This document shows positions 1 through 5,767 of a DNA stretch of 59,170 bases, piece by piece. Positions within the stretch are counted from its first letter, which is position 1, and each line of letters begins with the position of its first letter. Made by a program: the position numbers and the translations under genes. The stretch is from positions 1-59,170 of the forward strand of contig JACPRW010000001.1 of assembly GCA_016193585.1 (NCBI GenBank). Direction: 5' to 3'. The notes below the pieces were generated by a model, which was not told where the DNA came from, searched no databases, and was given only the letters and a program-made list of their open reading frames with translations. This stretch comes from Candidatus Aenigmatarchaeota archaeon. GTDB lineage: Archaea > Aenigmatarchaeota > Aenigmatarchaeia > GW2011-AR5.

Positions 1-2
1 AC

Positions 3-134
3 CACATGAACGAACTGCTACAGCAGTTCGAGAAGCAGTACAACAACACGCCACACAGCAGCCTTAAGTATATGACTCCGCTAGAAGTATTCAGAGCCAA
101 ACAAAGGACTGGCTCAGTATGGGCTGTCGGTTAA
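3..134 (+). pseudogene. C-terminal remnant of a DDE transposase (integrase-core type)
   Basis: The frame is open from the window edge to TAA at 132-134. Its end reads like the extreme C-terminus of IS3/IS481-type transposases: a YNNTPHSSL motif followed by MTPLEVF, the usual last helix of the rve integrase core. Only about 43 residues are inside the window, so whether the element is complete cannot be judged. Its stop codon overlaps the stop codon of the convergent kinase gene by two bases, so one transposon end probably lies at or near this junction. Confidence 0.6.
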
Positions 135-883
135 CAACTAATAACATTGGTAGCAGATGGTCTGGCTCCTTGTACCTTGTTTAGACAATTTATAATAATG
201 GAAGAAAGTCTAGGATCGACACCTGATATCGCAAGTGGAACTTCAGTTAGGTGTTTACTACGAAGTTCAGATGTATCTGTTCCATCAAAAGGCTTTTTAC
301 CCGATAAAATTTCGTATGCTATTATTCCAAATGCATACATGTCTGTTGCAGATGTTGCACGTTCATTCCGCCATTGCTCTGGAGCAGCATAGTGTGGCGT
401 CATCGCAAATTTTCTCGTATCGGAAGCAGTAGTTGCCCCAAAATATCTTGCGATGCCAAAATCAGATATACACCATTTACCGGATAGTAGAAGAATATTT
501 TTAGGTTTCAAATCCCGATGCACCACCTTACCATCAATTGACACGAGGGCGTCTAGTATATCAATGAATATAGATACCGCCTCGCTTGCAGAAACGGGAG
601 ACTGTACTAATCTGCCACCTAATGAAGCATCGGCTAATGGCATCCGCAACACGAAATTAGTATCTGTTTCGCCTATTTCTTCTACAGGAATTATGTTAGC
701 TGCGGATCTCAAATATTCAGAATCGGCCATCAATAGTTCACGAGCTGCGGATGGATCCTTTGGGACTAGCTTAATTGCCCCGACTTCATCGGACGGTCCG
801 TTACATTCATAAACTACGCCGAAGCTGCCAGTTCCGATGAGTTTAACAAGTCGCCAAGTGCCGCTATCTAAATTCACTTCCAT
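131..883 (-). CDS. Ser/Thr protein kinase (Hanks type), soluble
   Basis: The 250-residue protein is almost entirely a eukaryotic-like kinase domain. In order it shows a glycine loop GTGSFGVVY (res. ~17-25), the AIKL lysine, the catalytic loop HRDLKPKN (~123-130), the metal-binding DFG (~140) and the APE motif (APEQW). All catalytic residues are present, so activity is likely. No membrane segment or sensor domain follows, and the protein stops right after the last kinase helix (RPSATNVI). Most bacterial and archaeal relatives continue beyond this. The stop codon touches the end of a transposase fragment, so a C-terminal tail may have been removed by insertion. Base composition is AT-rich compared with the housekeeping genes, which suggests transfer. 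Substrate unknown. Confidence 0.85.
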   Translation of the reverse strand: MEVNLDSGTWRLVKLIGTGSFGVVYECNGPSDEVGAIKLVPKDPSAARELLMADSEYLRSAANIIPVEEIGETDTNFVLRMPLADASLGGRLVQSPVSASEAVSIFIDILDALVSIDGKVVHRDLKPKNILLLSGKWCISDFGIARYFGATTASDTRKFAMTPHYAAPEQWRNERATSATDMYAFGIIAYEILSGKKPFDGTDTSELRSKHLTEVPLAISGVDPRLSSIIINCLNKVQGARPSATNVISC

Positions 884-1076
884 AATATCTAGCCGTACCT
901 AATTATCATGAGGATTTAAAACTGGCTAATTTAACCTACCGAAGCCAAAAGTACGATAAGCTCCAAAAATTACTGTACCTTTACCGTCACTAAAAAACAT
1001 ATAGAATACTAGAATATTTTCTATACTTACTTGTTATTTAGTGAAGGGTCAGCCAATGTACCATCTTGTCTGTTAT
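884..1076. other. AT-rich intergenic stretch with short direct and inverted repeats
   Basis: No gene is seen. The 13-mer TGTTATTTAGTGA occurs at 1032-1044 and again at 1071-1083, where it overlaps the end of the ATPase gene. The inverse sequence ACCGTCACTAA lies at 983-993 and pairs with 1077-1087. These could be the scar of a small element or an iteron-like or terminator structure at the edge of the plasmid-like module; the function is unknown. Confidence 0.4.
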
Positions 1077-2531
1077 TTAGTGACGGTTGGTAATTTCCCA
1101 CTCCTCTTTTACGATGAACGTATTGCCGTAACTATTGGTCGCCTCCTCAATGTGACGGTTCACATGCTTCAGATTCCATAGAATACAAAGTTCTGTTTTC
1201 GCCGCTTTTTTGCCTATACGCAGTTTGTCCGCTACCTCTGATGTAGTAAGAAGTCCCTGCGCCTGCAAGAGCTTCAGAACCTTTAGCCTTATTTGGTCCG
1301 CGGAACCCTCTACAGTCTCTTTGATAATCTCTAGGGCTTTGTCATCATCGTATTTGTTGTCGAGGTTTTTCAGGCAAATATATAGCCGCTTGAGTTGTTT
1401 CAATACCCTCGTCGGCCTTTCGGAGTGCACGTCTCCTCGCAACTCTCCTGTAATACTGTCGATTGAAGCCGTAGCCCGCATATCGCAAAGCCACATGGTG
1501 TGCGTCTTGATTGCTTTTTCGATATACTTAGGAATTTCGACGTCCTTTATTTCTACACTATTAAGAAAATCATGGCATACACTTTTAATTTCACTACGCA
1601 TCTGCTGCTCCATTTCCTCGTTCATCCATGCTTTAGCCATGAGTTTTTCGATGTCAACAACTTCTTTTGGCCTGTAAATCAATTCTCGTGTGCCTAAGCT
1701 TTGGTGAATTAAAATCTGGTCGTCGATTGCTGGTGTGGAAGCCCCGATTAAAGTCACTCGCAAGCCTTTGTACTCTATGTCCGTTCCCATTCCTGTCTGT
1801 ACCCCAGCAAAGCCGTCGTATAAATCCCTGAGCTGCCCCCAGACTTGTGCTTTGATGTTCGGATGCAGTTGAAGTATCTCTGCCATGTCAGGAATAAGTG
1901 CAATTTTTCCGTTTAATTTCGGCGCAAGGTCCGGGTGTTTTTCCTTGTTGCGGAAACCGTTCACCAGTGTTTTGTCGGTGAACTTGTGTATTAGTTTCGT
2001 AGTTTTTCCGTCGTCATCAAGGGCTACTATTTGCTCGGTTTTCATATCCCCCGAATTGGAGACAATAATCAGCCATAGAGGTGTCCCTTCCAGCTTATGG
2101 GACAGAGCAACCGCAAGGACGATGTCTACACGATTCGTATCCTGCAGGTGAAACCACTTTTTGAATGTTTGGTGAACGTTCCCCAGGCTTATGTTCCCCC
2201 CATTCTTTAGTACGTTGTTAATTTTATACCACGTCTCAATTTTTCCCTTATGTTCAAATATCGTTTCCCTTACCATTTCACTGTCAACGAGTTCCGCCAT
2301 AAAGTCAGAGAGCTTTTTTAGATTGTCCTTGTCCTCTGACTTAATGCCGAAATGCTCAGCCAAATCCTGGTATCTTAGACCTGCCTCGCCAAATCGGGCC
2401 AGATACTCGAGGATTGTCCCCTTTGTTATCCTCAGAACTGGCTGAATAACCACTGTTGACGCCGCTATGGCTGTTGCGACAATAGGCCCGGAATTGCCTG
2501 CAATACCCTGCACCTCATCTTGGTCGTTCAT
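1077..2531 (-). CDS. D5/plasmid-type AAA+ ATPase with flanking winged-helix regions
   Basis: This 484-residue protein resembles the ATPase/helicase of plasmids and proviruses. Residues ~151-165 (PLWLIIVSNSGDMKT) sit where the Walker A loop should be, but the usual GxGKT is altered to GDMKT. A Walker B-like KIALIPDMAEIL (~209-220), the LRDLYDG segment (~234-240), sensor-like VTLIGAST (~259-266) and GTRELIYR (arginine finger, ~280) follow in the family order. Residues ~35-105 and ~400-470 look like winged-helix DNA-binding regions (TTSEVADKLRIGKKAAKTEL). The gene is last in an overlapping four-gene operon and overlaps its upstream neighbour by 17 bases. Role inferred: replication or maintenance ATPase of an integrated plasmid-like element. 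The altered P-loop makes ATP hydrolysis uncertain. Confidence 0.65.
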   Translation of the reverse strand: MNDQDEVQGIAGNSGPIVATAIAASTVVIQPVLRITKGTILEYLARFGEAGLRYQDLAEHFGIKSEDKDNLKKLSDFMAELVDSEMVRETIFEHKGKIETWYKINNVLKNGGNISLGNVHQTFKKWFHLQDTNRVDIVLAVALSHKLEGTPLWLIIVSNSGDMKTEQIVALDDDGKTTKLIHKFTDKTLVNGFRNKEKHPDLAPKLNGKIALIPDMAEILQLHPNIKAQVWGQLRDLYDGFAGVQTGMGTDIEYKGLRVTLIGASTPAIDDQILIHQSLGTRELIYRPKEVVDIEKLMAKAWMNEEMEQQMRSEIKSVCHDFLNSVEIKDVEIPKYIEKAIKTHTMWLCDMRATASIDSITGELRGDVHSERPTRVLKQLKRLYICLKNLDNKYDDDKALEIIKETVEGSADQIRLKVLKLLQAQGLLTTSEVADKLRIGKKAAKTELCILWNLKHVNRHIEEATNSYGNTFIVKEEWEITNRH

Positions 2532-2727
2532 AGGGCTTTTCGCCTTTTCTCAAAATTTCAAAATAGGAGCCACGTGGACTCTGCCAGCAAATGCGGACGC
2601 GGTCTGAGAGTTGTAGGAAACGCAGAAGCAGGACGGAAGATTCTCTATCTAAGTTAAATTGACTTCCCATCATTTCGCAAAATTCCGAGACGTAGAATCT
2701 CCTACTTAAAAGTCTCTCTTGATTCAT
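2515..2727 (-). CDS. Small hypothetical protein of the plasmid-like module
   Basis: The 70-residue ORF overlaps the start of the downstream ATPase gene by 17 bases and the end of the upstream 59-residue ORF by 26 bases, so the genes are probably translationally coupled. The protein is charged with a helical N-terminal half (LLSRRFYVSEFCEMMGSQF) and a short beta-like tail (RVRICWQSPRGSYFEIL), reminiscent of a winged-helix fold. I do not recognise a named family. Gene overlap and shared orientation argue that it is real and belongs with the ATPase. Confidence 0.5.
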   Translation of the reverse strand: MNQERLLSRRFYVSEFCEMMGSQFNLDRESSVLLLRFLQLSDRVRICWQSPRGSYFEILRKGEKPYERPR

Positions 2728-2881
2728 TATTCATCCCCATTGACGGCGGCTGCCAAAATTCTCCTGATGGCAGCCTGCCGCTACATTTCCACTCTCGATA
2801 GGCCTTCCGTAACTGTTGGAAAAGAAGCGGCATTTTAGCGGCATCTTGGTCGCTGATTTCCAGGTCTGTCGCCTTAATCAT
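2702..2881 (-). CDS. Short ORF coupled to the RHH regulator
   Basis: This 59-codon ORF starts at an ATG inside the last codons of the ribbon-helix-helix gene and ends inside the next ORF. It encodes a basic and aromatic peptide with a helical segment LLFQQLRKAYREWKC. No family is recognised. The evidence is positional: four consecutive genes overlap head to tail on the same strand, typical of compact plasmid or virus operons. It could alternatively be a non-coding overlap, since it is short and has no diagnostic motif. Confidence 0.4.
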   Translation of the reverse strand: MIKATDLEISDQDAAKMPLLFQQLRKAYREWKCSGRLPSGEFWQPPSMGMNNESRETFK

Positions 2882-3002
2882 TCTCTAGCCTCTCCTCGAG
2901 CGAAATTCGTATAATACCCGACAGCGTCGCCCCCTTTTTGCGGGCATAATTCTTGGCTTTTTTCAGAACCGCTTCTGGCAGCGATATGGTGACCCGGCGC
3001 AT
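2874..3002 (-). CDS. Ribbon-helix-helix (CopG/Arc-like) transcriptional regulator
   Basis: The 42-residue protein has the ribbon-helix-helix pattern: an N-terminal strand RRVTISLP, helix A around EAVLKKAKNYARKKG, and helix B TLSGIIRISLEERL. CopG-type repressors bind DNA as dimers through the first strand and usually control their own operon. It is the first gene of the overlapping module that runs down to 1077. A near-palindrome lies just upstream at 3011-3027, within the promoter shared with the divergent regulator, and is the obvious operator candidate. The start follows a TATA-like run by about 20 bases, so the mRNA may be leaderless. Confidence 0.75.
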   Translation of the reverse strand: MRRVTISLPEAVLKKAKNYARKKGATLSGIIRISLEERLEND

Positions 3003-3048
3003 ACGCTTACTTAGTTTTAAGTACTAATATGTGTAATCATTGTACATT
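3003..3048. promoter_or_regulatory. Divergent promoter/operator of the plasmid-like module
   Basis: The short gap between two divergent regulator genes holds the near-palindrome TTAGTTTTAAGTACTAA (3011-3027), whose TTTAAG core can serve as TATA box in both directions, about 20-25 bases from each start. The decamer ATTGTACATT occurs at 3036-3045 and again at 3059-3068 just inside the rightward gene, each holding a TGTACA palindrome. These are plausible binding sites for the RHH protein or the rightward regulator. Confidence 0.5.
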
Positions 3049-3777
3049 ATGACTGCTGAATTGTACATTTTTGATAGGTACCCAGTGTGCAGAAAAATTC
3101 ATTTGCTATGTCTTAAGGAATCTCTATCAAAGAAGCAGATATCAAATAGACTAGGGAAATGTTACTGGGCTGCTAGTGGTATTTTGCCTAACATAAAGAG
3201 ACTTGAAAAGTACGGGTACATAAGATTCAGAAAAACGTCAGGAATAGTTAAAAAACGTGGTATTTACGAATCTACATTAAAGCATTTCTATGAAAATGCG
3301 GGAAAGAGCAAGATGGCTTTTAATCAAAATGAAAACCGAATAATGGAATCTATTATGTCATCTGTTTATGGCAAATGCATGATATCTTCAACTGATACAG
3401 ATTCTTATGCAGCGATAAAAGGTGCTCTAATGAGAGCTGCTTCGCTTTCGCTTCCGTGTATTCAAACGTCGCCTGACATACGCTTGGGACTCGAAAAGGG
3501 TAGTTGGAAATTAGTTCACCAATATGTTATCAAAGATTCACCAAGACAAAAAGAAGAGTTGGCTCAGTTGCTTGTAAATTATTTGCCTCTAAGGTTAATT
3601 ATAAAGTTGCTAACTCTTTCAGTACCTTTTGACATGGGTCATCATGTGACTTCTGAAATTATCCATAACAAGGATTCTTATCTTTATAAATTGTACGACA
3701 ACAAAACGAGAAAGCAGGTTTTGGCAGCTTACTCGAACTATCAGAAAACGGCTACACCAGAAAACATAAATCTATAA
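3049..3777 (+). CDS. Putative winged-helix regulator, AT-rich
   Basis: The 242-residue protein begins with a winged-helix-like region: helix LSKKQISNRLGKCYWAASG followed by LEKYGYIRFRKTSG (res. ~25-65), the usual recognition helix plus wing. The rest (~90-240) is helical with no family I recognise. An in-frame TTG nine bases upstream could also start translation, but the ATG lies at leaderless distance from the TATA-like run in 3011-3027. Codon use is strongly AT-rich, like the kinase and unlike the core genes. Divergent position next to an RHH gene suggests a regulator of the integrated module. Confidence 0.6.
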   Translation: MTAELYIFDRYPVCRKIHLLCLKESLSKKQISNRLGKCYWAASGILPNIKRLEKYGYIRFRKTSGIVKKRGIYESTLKHFYENAGKSKMAFNQNENRIMESIMSSVYGKCMISSTDTDSYAAIKGALMRAASLSLPCIQTSPDIRLGLEKGSWKLVHQYVIKDSPRQKEELAQLLVNYLPLRLIIKLLTLSVPFDMGHHVTSEIIHNKDSYLYKLYDNKTRKQVLAAYSNYQKTATPENINL

Positions 3778-3897
3778 ATACGATAGCAACCAAATGAATG
3801 TACTCGTTGTTAACAGTGTTGGAGATTTATACCCTTATTCTCAGCTAACAGTCGCGGGATTAATTCATTTTCATTCCCGAGGCACTATAAATAAAGA

Positions 3898-3992
3898 TAT
3901 GGAGAAATGCGCAGCATATGTCCTTAGAGGCTGCGCATTTCTCATCTAGCGAATTGCGTTTTTACAGGTCATAAGCAACGCAATTCTCTATA
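3898..3992. repeat. Paired-hairpin element, subfamily A (copy 1)
   Basis: The 95-bp unit has two hairpins: arms GAGAAATGCGCAG / CTGCGCATTTCTC, then GAATTGCGTT / AACGCAATTC. It starts TATGG and ends CTCTATA. Nearly identical copies are at 31413-31507 and 41745-41839, differing at one or two bases. It lies 14 bases beyond the stop of the convergent gene 4006-4386, consistent with a 3'-end or terminator role or with a mobile repeat that prefers gene ends. Confidence 0.85.
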
Positions 3993-4005
3993 TCAAGAGG
4001 AAGTG

Positions 4006-4386
4006 CTACCCACCCTTCTTGTGGCCTTGTGCTTCAGACCACTCGTCTCGCAGTTTTGCGAACATCGGCTCTGCTGCCCGCACGACATGTGCAACGCTTT
4101 CTATCTCCTGAAGGACGTGTTCCCATACAGGGTCGGGATACCGCTCGACTGCGCGCCGTATGAAGGAATGCCCTTCATCTGTATTGCCTGTTCTGAAAAG
4201 CTCGAACCCGTGGAGGAAGTATGCTGCAGGATGCGGCTCATGACCGTTGTGAAGGTGACCATTAAGACGGGGAAGGGAAAGCTGGTTGTACGCGTCTGCA
4301 ATCTGTGTTGCTAATTGCGGGGATGCTCCATGCATCTGATATGCTGCTACAGTGATATTCCTCATTTCATACGGCGTTGGTTTCAT
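4006..4386 (-). CDS. Hypothetical helical (TPR-like) protein
   Basis: The 126-residue protein is helical; residues ~60-100 (PAAYFLHGFELFRTGNTDEGHSFIRRAVERYPD) have the spacing of a tetratricopeptide-like helix pair. No catalytic motif is visible. The ATG is preceded by an AAAAGGGAG Shine-Dalgarno-like sequence in good position, supporting the start. It stands alone between a paired-hairpin element and the 5S rRNA gene. I do not recognise a named family. Confidence 0.6.
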   Translation of the reverse strand: MKPTPYEMRNITVAAYQMHGASPQLATQIADAYNQLSLPRLNGHLHNGHEPHPAAYFLHGFELFRTGNTDEGHSFIRRAVERYPDPVWEHVLQEIESVAHVVRAAEPMFAKLRDEWSEAQGHKKGG

Positions 4387-4483
4387 GGTACAGTCTCCCT
4401 TTTAGCTGCAAACAATGAACAACAGACGAGAATCATGGTCACATGTTCTACAGCATACAGCGGCTGTTCAATTGTGAATAATC

Positions 4484-4490
4484 TTTAAAT
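4484..4490 (+). promoter_or_regulatory. TATA box of the 5S rRNA gene
   Basis: TTTAAAT lies about 25 bases before the expected 5' end of 5S rRNA, the standard archaeal TATA-to-start distance. Confidence 0.5.
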
Positions 4491-4512
4491 CTCTATTGCT
4501 TATAGATATAGC

Positions 4513-4630
4513 TTGGTTGGCGACCAAAGCGGAGAGGCTATACCCAAACCCATCCCGAACTTGGAAGTCAAGCTCTCCAGCGATTTGCCAAGTACTGATG
4601 TATCGGGAACGGTAAGACGTTGCTGACCAT
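4513..4630 (+). rRNA. rrf: 5S ribosomal RNA
   Basis: The sequence carries the 5S hallmarks: helix I pairs TGGTTGGC (4514-4521) with GCTGACCA (4622-4629), allowing G-T pairs. Loop B/C shows CCCATCCCGAAC and GGAAGTCAAGCTC, and loop E/helix IV ends in GGGAACGG. Length about 118 nt is normal. It is not followed by 16S or 23S genes here, so the 5S gene is unlinked, as in many small archaeal genomes. The next 90 bases (4631-4722) hold a T-run and a partly palindromic GC-rich stretch but no gene I can support. Exact ends are inferred from helix I. Confidence 0.9.
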
Positions 4631-4722
4631 TATGATTATTGGGGGAGCGAATTGTTCTTGCGACACCTTTTTGCAGAACTGCGGCCGGTAGGTGCACGAC
4701 TCTCCGCGTAGTTTCATCGTTT

Positions 4723-4819
4723 TATAGTGAACCAAGTAAATAATCAGATATTATATCTTGGTTCACTTATAGAGGACAACAAAAGTACTATGCCGGTATT
4801 CTTTTGTTGGTCCACTATA
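4723..4819. repeat. Paired-hairpin element, subfamily C; its end may be the tRNA-Asp TATA box
   Basis: The 97-bp unit starts TATAG and ends CTATA. Hairpin 1 arms are GTGAACCAAG / CTTGGTTCAC; hairpin 2 arms are GGACAACAAAAG / CTTTTGTTGGTCC with loop TACTATGCCGGTATT. The same loop and one stem recur at 29464-29515. The terminal CTATAA (4815-4820) is about 22-25 bases before the tRNA-Asp 5' end, so it may serve as that gene's TATA box. Confidence 0.8.
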
Positions 4820-4839
4820 ATGCAGGTAGCAGAATCAAT

Positions 4840-5034
4840 GCCTTGGTGGTGTAGTGGTCTAGCATGCGGCCCTGTCAATCCAAGCCCTTTCCTAGAAAGA
4901 GAGGTCTTGGACCAGCCCCCAAAGAACAGGTAAAATATTTTACCTAGGAGTTGAGGGTTGATAAGGGAAAGAACCTTAGGTTCTGACCTTTATGCAGACC
5001 GGCCGCGACTCGGGTTCGAATCCCGACCAGGGCG
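4840..5034 (+). tRNA. tRNA-Asp (GTC) with a 122-nt intron
   Basis: The acceptor stem pairs GCCTTGG with CCAGGGC (discriminator G). The anticodon arm reads CGGCC-CT-GTC-A on the 5' side, and the 3' side resumes C-GGCCG at 5000. The T arm is GACTCGGGTTCGAATCCCGA-like. Removing 4878-4999 leaves a normal 73-nt tRNA with the intron at the canonical 37/38 position. CCA is not encoded. The intron is unusually large and structured and is closely related to the one in the next tRNA; both contain GTTGAGGGTTGATAAGGG followed by a hairpin with arms AGAACCT/AGGTTCT. The gene is two bases from the next tRNA, so both probably come from one transcript. Confidence 0.85.
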
Positions 5035-5035
5035 C

Positions 5036-5290
5036 GGGCCTGTAGCTCAGCCTGGTAGAGCATCGGATGTATCCAGGCCTTTTAAAGCAAAGAAAAGGCT
5101 TGGACCAGCCCACAAAAGAATATGGAAAGCGAATAATATGCTTCCATAGAAGTTGAGGGTTGATAAGGGAAAGAACCTTAGGTTCTGACCCTTATACGGA
5201 TGAACCTTTTACATCCATGGTGACAGCATGGAATTGCGGCACCTGGATGTGGACAGCCGGGTGTCGCGGGTTCGAATCCCGTCGGGCCCA
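5036..5290 (+). tRNA. Intron-rich tRNA, probably tRNA-Lys (TTT)
   Basis: The acceptor stem pairs GGGCCTG with CGGGCCC (discriminator A). The D arm GCTCAGCCTGGTAGAGC and the T arm GCGGGTTCGAATCCCGT are intact. Between them lies about 180 nt. The first part (~5070-5199) is homologous to the tRNA-Asp intron. It is followed by CCTTTTACATCC, which gives a TTT anticodon loop, and then a second insertion of about 45-50 nt that folds as ACATCCA/TGGATGT, presumably a V-loop intron. The ends match archaeal tRNA-Lys best, but I could not derive one unambiguous mature anticodon stem, so isotype and splice sites are tentative. A degenerate or permuted tRNA is the alternative. Confidence 0.5.
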
Positions 5291-5376
5291 TAGAGGACCC
5301 AAGGGAACCAATGGTTCCCTTAGTTCTCTCTGACTCCGGATCCCTCCTTTGTTCAGGAGGAGAACGTAACATACTA

Positions 5377-5458
5377 TGGGATACCGTGAAGAGCAAAGCT
5401 CTTCAGGGCGCCAAAGAACCACAGGTTCTTTGAGCACGGCACTGAACGTGGGGTATTC
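5377..5458 (+). promoter_or_regulatory. Structured leader before rpoH (multibranch RNA candidate)
   Basis: The segment starts GGGATACC and ends GGGTATT, which can pair as a closing stem. It holds two hairpins (GAAGAGC/GCTCTTC and AAAGAACC/GGTTCTTT) followed by GAGCACG. The same order of elements (GGGATAC, hairpins, CCAA-GAAC-hairpin, GAGCACG, GGGTAT) occurs at 9056-9212 with different stem sequences, before another gene of the cluster. The end of the closing stem lies directly before the rpoH ATG, so it could affect translation. A cis-regulatory role is inferred. Confidence 0.4.
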
Positions 5459-5461
5459 TGA

Positions 5462-5710
5462 ATGGCAGAAGACAAGGACGAGCAAATCAACATTTTCGAG
5501 AGCGGACTCGTGCCGAAGCACGAAATCCTTACCGAGGACCAGAAGGCGCAATTCCTGAAGCAATATAATATTTCCACCAAGCAGCTGCCGCGCATCAGGG
5601 CAGACGACCCGGTCGTCAAGCATCTCAGCGGCAAGCGCGGCGACGTGATGCGCATCACGAGGAACGAGCCGGTCATCGGCGAATATTACTATTATCGCAT
5701 CGTTGCGTAA
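5462..5710 (+). CDS. rpoH: DNA-directed RNA polymerase subunit H (Rpb5-like)
   Basis: The 82-residue protein matches archaeal RpoH, the counterpart of the C-terminal domain of eukaryotic Rpb5, which lies at the lower jaw of RNA polymerase near downstream DNA. Typical features are LVPKHEILTEDQKAQFL near the N-terminus and LPRIRADDPVVKHLSGKRGD, then VMRITRNEP and the YYYYRIV end. Length is normal. It heads the rpo cluster and is followed 57 bases later by rpoB, the conserved archaeal order. A structured leader with a repeated architecture directly precedes its start codon. Confidence 0.97.
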   Translation: MAEDKDEQINIFESGLVPKHEILTEDQKAQFLKQYNISTKQLPRIRADDPVVKHLSGKRGDVMRITRNEPVIGEYYYYRIVA

Positions 5711-5767
5711 AGGCGCGATGCTGCAGGAGTGCGGCGTAACGTCGTGCGCCGCTTCGAGGTCTTGCCT

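Noticed and set aside
453-812. ORFs on the plus strand inside the kinase
   Set aside because: They are antisense to a kinase with all motifs intact and have no own signals.
4631-4722. A tRNA or small RNA between 5S and the first repeat
   Set aside because: GGGGGAG/CTCTCC can pair, but no T-loop GTTCRANNC motif or D arm is present.
5036-5290. tRNA-Ala or tRNA-Ile assignment
   Set aside because: The acceptor lacks the G3-U70 pair of tRNA-Ala, and no GAT anticodon occurs in a plausible loop; tRNA-Lys matches the ends best.
5376-5558. ORF MGYREEQSSS overlapping the rpoH start
   Set aside because: It is the out-of-frame reading of the structured leader and runs into rpoH in another frame; the second leader gives a similar but stopped frame.
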